From positions 1 through 29,004 of the forward strand of contig NZ_JBLJBV010000017.1 of the NCBI RefSeq assembly GCF_047638075.1: 29,004 nt of DNA, given 5' to 3'. The position numbers were made by a program, and so were the translations under genes. The stretch comes from UBA6197 sp047638075 (GTDB lineage Bacteria; Pseudomonadota; Alphaproteobacteria; Rhodobacterales; Rhodobacteraceae). The notes beneath the pieces are model-generated. The model did not search any database, was not told where the DNA came from, and worked only from the letters and a program-made list of their open reading frames with translations. Shown here in pieces: positions 23,897 to 29,004 of this stretch (position 1 is its first letter; each line of letters opens with the position of its first letter).

Positions 23897-24706
23897 ATGC
23901 GGGTTTTAGTGCGCGGTATCATCTTGTCGCTTCTGGCGCTTGCGCTGGCGTCATGCGGCGGGCGGGATGGGCCACGAAGCACGCGACGGGGCGCCATTCA
24001 ACACGCCACCGGCATTCCCGCAACTTTCGGCGATACAGCGCCCCATAGCTGGTCAGGCCGCGCCCCCGTGCATTACGCCGTGCATGGTATTGATGCGTCG
24101 CGCTGGCAGGGCCAGATCGACTGGCCCCGCGCTGCGGCATCCGGCGTCGCCTTCGCCTGGCTGAAAGCAACCGAGGGTGGCGATGTTCTCGACCCCGGCT
24201 TTGACGACAACTGGCGGGGTGCGCGGCGTGCAGGCGTGCCGGTCGGGGCCTATCACTACTACTACTTTTGTCGCCCGGCCGCCGAACAGGCGCGCTGGTT
24301 CATTTCCCATGTCCCGCGCGCGCCGGGCGCGCTGCCGCCGGTGCTGGACCTTGAATGGAACCACCGTTCCAAAACCTGCCCGCTGCGCCCCGACGCCGAA
24401 ACCATCCGCTCAGAGGCGCGGATTTTCCTCTCGATGCTGACCGCCCACTACGGCCAGCGCCCGGTGATCTACACCACCGTCGACTTCTACAAAGACGCCG
24501 GATTGGGCCAGATGGCGGGGCAAGAGTTCTGGTTGCGCTCGGTCGCGGGGCATCCGGCCACCGTCTATCCGGGGCAGCATTGGACGTTCTGGCAATATAC
24601 CGGCACCGGTCAGGTGCCGGGCGTGGCCACACCGGTTGACATCAACGTCTTTGCCGGGTCGCCCGCCAACTGGACGGCCTGGCTGGCCGCACGCAGCCAG
24701 CGTTAA
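23897..24706 (+). CDS. GH25 lysozyme-like lipoprotein
   Basis: A 269-residue secreted peptidoglycan hydrolase of family GH25 (N-acetylmuramidase). The signal peptide ends in lipobox LASC (Cys20), so the protein is probably anchored in the envelope. The catalytic domain runs from about 62 to 265: HGIDASRWQGQIDW (Asp66), FAWLKATEGGD, GVPVGAYHYYYF, VLDLEW with Asp151 and Glu153, and FWQYTGTGQVPGV ... DINVF at the C-terminus. A GGGGG-type ribosome site precedes the ATG. Its TAA overlaps the stop of the convergent dehydrogenase gene within TTAA. Confidence 0.92.
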   Translation: MRVLVRGIILSLLALALASCGGRDGPRSTRRGAIQHATGIPATFGDTAPHSWSGRAPVHYAVHGIDASRWQGQIDWPRAAASGVAFAWLKATEGGDVLDPGFDDNWRGARRAGVPVGAYHYYYFCRPAAEQARWFISHVPRAPGALPPVLDLEWNHRSKTCPLRPDAETIRSEARIFLSMLTAHYGQRPVIYTTVDFYKDAGLGQMAGQEFWLRSVAGHPATVYPGQHWTFWQYTGTGQVPGVATPVDINVFAGSPANWTAWLAARSQR

Positions 24707-27198
24707 CCATCAAGCCGGATCCTTGCGTTGGTCGGGTCATGGGGGCTGTCCTCGGTGACGACAGCCTCCCATTCCTGCCGCAGCATCCTGACCTTTAGTC
24801 GCTGCCCCGTTTCGGCCAGATCGGGGCGGACATAGCCCATGCCGATCTGCTTGCCAAACGCCACCGACCACCCGCCCGAGGTCAACCGCCCGACCTTTGC
24901 CCCCTCATGCAAAAGCGCCTCCTTGCCCCAAGGGTCGCAGTCCGACGGCCCATCAATCAGCAGCGTCACACAGCGCGCGCGAACCCCGGTTTCCAGCATT
25001 TTTTCCTTACCGTTGAAGCCCTTGGCCAGGTCAACAAAACGGTCCAGCCCGGCCTCAAGCGGGGTGGCATCGCGGCCCAGTTCGGTGCCGAACGCCCGGT
25101 AGGATTTTTCCTGCCGAAGCCAGTTTTGCGCCCGCGCGCCCACCAGTTTCAACCCATGCGCCTGACCCGCGTCCATCAGCAGATCAAACAGATAGTTCTG
25201 CATTTCAATCGGGTGATGCAACTCCCATCCCAACTCGCCGGTATAGGCCACGCGGATCGCGCGCACCGGGCACATGCCCAACTCGATATTGCGCATCGAA
25301 AGCCAAGGGAAACGCTTGTTGCCCAGCACCGTGTCGGGGTTGGCGTCCTTGACCACCTCGCGCAGCACCGCGCGCGAGTTTGGCCCGGCGATGGCGAAAA
25401 CGCCCCATTGCGTGGTAACATCGTGGATGTCGATCCAGCCAAGATCCGGCATCTTATCCTCGGCGCATTTGCGAAGATAATCAGCGTCATAGGCCGTCCA
25501 TGCCCCTGCCGAGATGAGGTAATATTCATTCTCGGCCAGCCGCACGATAGTGTATTCCGTCCGCGTCGTGCCCGCGGGCGTCAGCGCGTAGGTCAGGTTG
25601 ATCCGGCCGATTTTGGGCAGTTTGTTGGTGGTGAACCAGTCCAGAAAAGCGGTCGCGCCGGGGCCGCGCACAAGGTGTTTGCTGAAGGCTGTGGCGTCAA
25701 TCAGGCCGGCGGCATTGCGAACGGCCTCGGCCTCGGCTTTGGCATAGGGCCACCAGGAACCGCGCCGAAAACTGCGGGAATCGTGATCGAAACCTGCGGG
25801 CGCATCCACCGGGCCGTAATAGTTCGGGCGATCCCAGCCGTTCACCTGGCCAAACTGCGCCCCGCGTGCGGCCTGCCGGTCATAGGCCGGGCTGGTGCGC
25901 AGCGGGCGGCAGGCCCCACGCTCTTCGTCTGGGTGGTGCAGAACAAAGACATGCTCATAGCATTCCTCGTTCTTTCTAGCGGCATATTCGGTGGTTATCC
26001 AGTCGCCGTAGCGGCGCGGATCAAGGCTGGCCATGTCAATCTCGGCCTCGCCTTCAACCATCATCTGCGCAAGATAGTGGCCAGTGCCGCCCGCCGCGGT
26101 GATGCCAAAGCTGAACCCTTCCGCGATCCACATGTTGCGCAGACCCGGCACCGGGCCAACCAGCGGGTTGCCATCCGGCGTGTAGCAGATCGGGCCGTTG
26201 AAATCGTCCTTCAAGCCGACATTTTCAGAGGACGGCAAGCGGTGGATCATGCTCATGTATTCCGTCTCGATCCGCTCCAGATCCAGCGGGAACAGATCGG
26301 CGCGGAAGCTTTCGGGCACGTCATAAAGAAAGCGCGCCGGGGCGCCCCTCTCATACGGGCCCAGGATCCAGCCGCCGCGTTCTTCGCGCACATACCATTT
26401 CGCATCGGCATCGCGCAGTACGGGATGTTCGGGGTTGGTTTTGCGCCAGTCTACCAGCACCGGGTCGGGCTCGGTGACGATAAACTGATGCTCAACCGGA
26501 ATCGCGGGGATCTTGACGCCCAAAAGCCGCGCCGTGCGCTGCGCGTGATTGCCGGTGGCGGTGACGACATGTTCGGCACGGATTTCAAACGTGTCTTGCG
26601 ACGGGATAAGGTTGCCGCCCTGCTCGACCATCTTCGCACAGGTGACGATCCATTCCGAACCGGTCCAGCGGTAGCCGTTAACCTGCACCTTGCGCACAAT
26701 ATCAACCCCGTGCTGCCGTGCGCCCTTGGCCATTGCCTGCGTGACATCGGCGGGGTTGATATAGCCATCCTGCGGGTGGAAAAGCGCACCTTTGAGGTCT
26801 TCGCAGCGCAGCAGTGGCCAGCGGTCCTTCATCTGCCCCGGTGTCAGGAATTCGTGGTAGACATCAGCAGTTTCAGCAACCGATGAATAAAGCATGTATT
26901 CATCCATGCGCGCGTCAGTCTGTGCCATCCGCAGGTTGCCAACCACCGCAAAACCCGCGTTCAGGCCGGTTTCAGCCTCAAGCGATTTGTAGAAATCGAC
27001 CGAATATTTGTGGATATGCGTTGTCGCGTAACCCATGTTGAACAGCGGCAGCAGCCCCGCGGCATGCCAGGTCGAGCCCGAGGTCAGTTCGTCGCGCTCA
27101 ACCAGCATCGTCTGCCATCCGGCTTTGGCCAGATGATAGGCGATGGCGCAACCGACGGCGCCACCGCCGACAACGAGGGCTTTCACATGCGTTTTCAT
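24703..27198 (-). CDS. GcvT-family FAD-dependent dehydrogenase (dimethylglycine/sarcosine dehydrogenase-like)
   Basis: An 831-residue two-part enzyme. Residues 1 to about 400 are a DAO-type FAD domain with the dinucleotide motif VVGGGAVGCAIAYHLAKAG (about 9-27), GSTWHAAGLLP where His45 is the residue expected to bind FAD covalently, and VATGNHAQR. From about 430 the protein is a GcvT/aminomethyltransferase-like folate-binding domain with KHLVRGPGA, DVTTQWGVFAIAGPNSR and VRVAYTGELGWELH-type sequence. Such enzymes demethylate N-methylated glycines and pass one-carbon units to tetrahydrofolate. The exact substrate (dimethylglycine, sarcosine, or another methylated amine) is undetermined. An AGGAG ribosome site lies about 7 bases before the ATG. 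It is monocistronic here. Confidence 0.88.
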   Translation of the reverse strand: MKTHVKALVVGGGAVGCAIAYHLAKAGWQTMLVERDELTSGSTWHAAGLLPLFNMGYATTHIHKYSVDFYKSLEAETGLNAGFAVVGNLRMAQTDARMDEYMLYSSVAETADVYHEFLTPGQMKDRWPLLRCEDLKGALFHPQDGYINPADVTQAMAKGARQHGVDIVRKVQVNGYRWTGSEWIVTCAKMVEQGGNLIPSQDTFEIRAEHVVTATGNHAQRTARLLGVKIPAIPVEHQFIVTEPDPVLVDWRKTNPEHPVLRDADAKWYVREERGGWILGPYERGAPARFLYDVPESFRADLFPLDLERIETEYMSMIHRLPSSENVGLKDDFNGPICYTPDGNPLVGPVPGLRNMWIAEGFSFGITAAGGTGHYLAQMMVEGEAEIDMASLDPRRYGDWITTEYAARKNEECYEHVFVLHHPDEERGACRPLRTSPAYDRQAARGAQFGQVNGWDRPNYYGPVDAPAGFDHDSRSFRRGSWWPYAKAEAEAVRNAAGLIDATAFSKHLVRGPGATAFLDWFTTNKLPKIGRINLTYALTPAGTTRTEYTIVRLAENEYYLISAGAWTAYDADYLRKCAEDKMPDLGWIDIHDVTTQWGVFAIAGPNSRAVLREVVKDANPDTVLGNKRFPWLSMRNIELGMCPVRAIRVAYTGELGWELHHPIEMQNYLFDLLMDAGQAHGLKLVGARAQNWLRQEKSYRAFGTELGRDATPLEAGLDRFVDLAKGFNGKEKMLETGVRARCVTLLIDGPSDCDPWGKEALLHEGAKVGRLTSGGWSVAFGKQIGMGYVRPDLAETGQRLKVRMLRQEWEAVVTEDSPHDPTNARIRLDG

Positions 27199-27305
27199 GG
27201 GCGACTCCTGTCCCGTGTCTTTTTACCGTTTTGCCAGAGCGCGGCGCAAACGGGCAAGCCGCGCCGACATTTGCCAGACGAAAACGACATAAAGGCAAGG
27301 GGACG

Positions 27306-27328
27306 AAAAAAGGGGGCTGTCTGCCCCC
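27306..27328 (-). terminator. Minus-strand rho-independent terminator
   Basis: Read leftward: GGGGGC-AGACA-GCCCCC followed by six T residues (complement of 27306-27311). It is a compact 6-base-pair GC stem with a full U tract and would stop transcripts coming from the transposase remnant before the dehydrogenase gene. Confidence 0.75.
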
Positions 27329-27352
27329 CAGCCCTTTGCATTTCGTGGTGCA

Positions 27353-27383
27353 GCCGTCGACGATTTTTCGTCGGCGGCTTTTT
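27353..27383 (+). terminator. Plus-strand rho-independent terminator
   Basis: GCCGTCGACGA (27353-27363) pairs with TCGTCGGCGGC (27368-27378) with one wobble, then TTTTT (27379-27383). It faces right and has no obvious plus-strand gene behind it. Confidence 0.7.
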
Positions 27384-27437
27384 GTTCGTATTCACTCGGC
27401 ACCATTTCCTCTCAACATCAGATATGTGAGAAAAGAA

Positions 27438-27575
27438 ATGACCGATAATGAACTGCGTGAAGGGCTGCTTGCATTCAAGGCAGCACTCGAAGGTGGGCGT
27501 ATGCGCGTCCTTCAGTCAGGCCCTCTGAAAGAGAGCTTTTTAGCCATAAGCAAAGACTCCATAGGGCGAAGTTGA
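27438..27575 (+). CDS. Small hypothetical protein, 45 residues
   Basis: A short ORF that begins TDNELREGLLAFKAALEGGR after Met and ends ISKDSIGRS. It is preceded by GAGAAAAGAA, a weak purine-rich ribosome site. No signal, membrane segment or family is recognised. The sequence is hydrophilic and likely helical. It lies between the paired terminators and the transposase remnant, in sequence of lower GC than the core genome, so it may be mobile-element cargo. Could be spurious. Bases 27576-27661 hold a short inverted repeat (TTGCAGC/GCTGCAA at 27611-27631) and nothing else I recognise. Confidence 0.3.
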   Translation: MTDNELREGLLAFKAALEGGRMRVLQSGPLKESFLAISKDSIGRS

Positions 27576-27661
27576 CCTTTCCAGTGTGAACTCGGTTGTT
27601 CGCACAACGATTGCAGCCTTCATTGCTGCAAACAACTCGACCAAGCCCGCGACCTGATCAT

Positions 27662-29004
27662 TCAAAGAACTCGTTCGGACGCATCTTGCCCCCGGGCGAG
27701 ACCAAGTTTCATTGCCGGGGTTTTCTTTGTTTTTGACGATCCCATCCAGTTGTGGGTTAAGCGATAGATCTCAATGATCTTCGCCATCGTCTCTGGCTTG
27801 TAAAGATAATGGCGAACCCAAGTGCGTCCGTTTCCGCTTGGGGTGTGCGCCGGTCTTGCTGCGAAGCGAATGTTTGACCTCACCTTGTGAAAATAGGCGT
27901 CCACGCTGCGCAGGGTTGCGAGGCGCATCAAGCGGGCTCGTCGATCCGGTGCCATACTGTCCCGATCGGTAAGGATGCGGATACGGCGATACGGCTCACT
28001 CTTGGTATGAAATGGCCAGGCAAACGCCTCGTTGATCAGATGGCCTTGCAGCAATCCTTAGATCACCGCGTCGGTATGATCCTCCTTCTCCTTTTTGGTG
28101 AAAGCGTTCCATTTGGAACGAGATATACTAGTTGCAAGGTTGCGGGCTTCTTGCCCTTCATTGACAAGCATATATCTTTGATCGTTGGACTGATTTTTGT
28201 CAAAATTCACGACGATCACATCTGCGCGCTCCTGCTTTATCCATTTTGCAAATGCGGAGACAAACGACAACGCGAGGCCGGAATCAGCATCCAGGACAAA
28301 GACAAACCGCTCGACTCCCTTGCCGAGGAAGCGACGGGGCAGGAACGCGTGGGCGAGCTGCATCACGTCTTGGCGTATTAGTGCGACACATGGGGCAGTT
28401 GTAGATCCAAGTCCACATCAGGGGCTTCCATCGGGTGAATCGCCACATGTCGGGTGATCTTATCGACATATTCCTTGAACTCTGTCTCGGACCAGACACG
28501 CGCCTGACTTCGGAAGGCGCGAGGCTTGGAGAAATCCCCCGCAGAGGTCATGGCAGCTTCAATGCCTGGAAGTTCAATGTAGGGGTCAAGACCGAGGTGA
28601 GCGGCCATTATATAGCCAGTGTTCGCGTGAGCAGTGCAAAGGTGTTGAACCGCAATCTGCGCCCGCGTCTTCTTGTTCGGCCAGTTGAGGTGAAGAGTTT
28701 GGGAGTAGGTAGCGAAGCGCCGTCCCACCTTATTCCAATCAACCTTATCGAAGGTTCCTTCGCGCCGTGCTGTGAGGTCGACAACACGGTCATAAATGAA
28801 GTCTATCTTGCGATAGACATCTCTGGGACAGAGGCCGGTGAAATCGCAGATCTTCGAAATCGGCACTCCATTGGTAATCATCCACAGCACCTCGCGATTT
28901 GCGTTGCTACGATGCTGTCGAGTGATGCGAGAGCCTACCGTAAATGAAGGTAACCACACCATTGGCACCGCCTGCCTGAGCTTGGGGCTTTGATCTAAGA
29001 CACG
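27662..29004 (-). pseudogene. Transposase-like insertion-element gene, broken; 5' end beyond window
   Basis: Three leftward ORF pieces form one protein: 29004-28378 (frame open to the window edge), 28366-28058 and 28054-27662. The first has a VGSRITRQHRSNANREV-type segment, a helix-turn-helix-like ISKICDFTGLCPRDVYRKIDF and a LHLNWPNKKTRAQI block. The second has FVFVLDADSGLALSF. The pieces join by one lost base near 28380 (HVS to LIRQDVMQLAHAFL) and by one in-frame TAA at 28058-28060 (DAVI-stop-GLLQGHLINEAF). The pattern recalls zinc-ribbon/HTH/DDE transposases of insertion-element type, but I cannot name the IS family. A zinc ribbon would lie upstream of the window. GC is lower than the flanks. 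Confidence 0.55.

Larger units (their letters stand above)
27230..27383 (+). ncRNA. Candidate intergenic small RNA
   Basis: Three successive hairpins on the plus strand: GCGCGGC (27239-27245) with GCCGCGC (27258-27264); GGGGGC (27312-27317) with GCCCCC (27323-27328); and a terminator hairpin at 27353-27378 followed by TTTTT. No plus-strand gene precedes this terminator for more than 2.6 kb, so a short non-coding transcript would explain it. No clear promoter is visible near 27200-27230. Possible alternatives are simple back-to-back terminators. Confidence 0.25.

Noticed and set aside
24907..26886. Very long open frame (659 codons) antisense to the FAD dehydrogenase.
   Set aside because: It mirrors the GC-rich codon use of the real gene. 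The translation is His/Arg/Gly-rich with no domain, while the opposite strand shows clear DAO and GcvT motifs.
28284..28499. Cys motifs (CPMC and CLCPGC) in a third frame of the transposase remnant, resembling a zinc ribbon.
   Set aside because: They overlap two better-supported segments in other frames and the surrounding residues do not fit a domain.
1..29004. tRNA genes, rRNA, CRISPR arrays, riboswitches and phage genes.
   Set aside because: Looked for T-loop motifs, regular direct repeats and leader structures by eye. Nothing convincing was found, though a covariance-model scan could still find a weak RNA.

Overview
The window looks like chromosomal DNA of an alphaproteobacterium of the order Rhodobacterales (Roseobacter/Rhodobacter type). 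The base composition is GC-rich with strongly GC-biased third codon positions. It carries protein families typical of that group (DUF6455, DUF1467, DUF2254, a VPLPA-CTERM protein, a GcvT-fused FAD dehydrogenase) and a carB/aspS pair of alphaproteobacterial size. I saw no tRNA, rRNA, CRISPR array or prophage. Most of the window is ordinary core genome. The accessory parts are a broken glycosyltransferase at 17.3-18.7 kb and a broken transposase at the right edge.

Layout. At 1-1.1 kb is the 3' part of dadA with its terminator. At 1.2-4.6 kb a leftward three-gene operon encodes a single-domain response regulator, a small two-helix membrane protein and a transporter-fused (SSS) histidine kinase. 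At 4.7-6.2 kb lies an ScfR/RamB-type XRE regulator whose upstream region carries striking inverted repeats. The leftward genes at 6.2-9.5 kb are dgkA, a YigZ-like protein, a DUF6455 protein, a DUF2254 membrane protein and an M48 lipoprotein protease. At 9.7-12.8 kb are a small acidic protein, a DUF167 protein, a class II histone-deacetylase-like amidohydrolase, and a nitroreductase overlapping an EI24 membrane protein. At 12.8-15.3 kb are a DUF1467 protein coupled to methylmalonyl-CoA epimerase, a second response regulator, a GNAT acetyltransferase and a 44-residue membrane peptide. At 15.4-22.3 kb are aspS (apparently the non-discriminating type), a GT87-like glycosyltransferase with two compensating frameshifts, and carB with a near-perfect terminator. 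At 22.4-27.2 kb are a VPLPA-CTERM surface protein, an AhpD/CMD-family protein preceded by an FNR-like site, a GH25 lysozyme lipoprotein and a GcvT-family FAD dehydrogenase. From 27.2 kb to the end are a hairpin-rich intergenic stretch (possible small RNA), a 45-residue ORF, and a transposase-like pseudogene running off the window.

How the genes may work together. The symporter-kinase system, the ScfR-type regulator next to it and, further on, methylmalonyl-CoA epimerase all belong to families tied to acetate, propionate or other short-chain acyl metabolism in other bacteria. A shared role is an inference from families and proximity, not something the sequence proves. The most interesting leads are the kinase operon with no DNA-binding output domain, the ScfR upstream repeats, the FNR-like site placed for class II activation of the CMD gene, the candidate small RNA at 27.2-27.4 kb, and the unannotated 44-residue membrane peptide.
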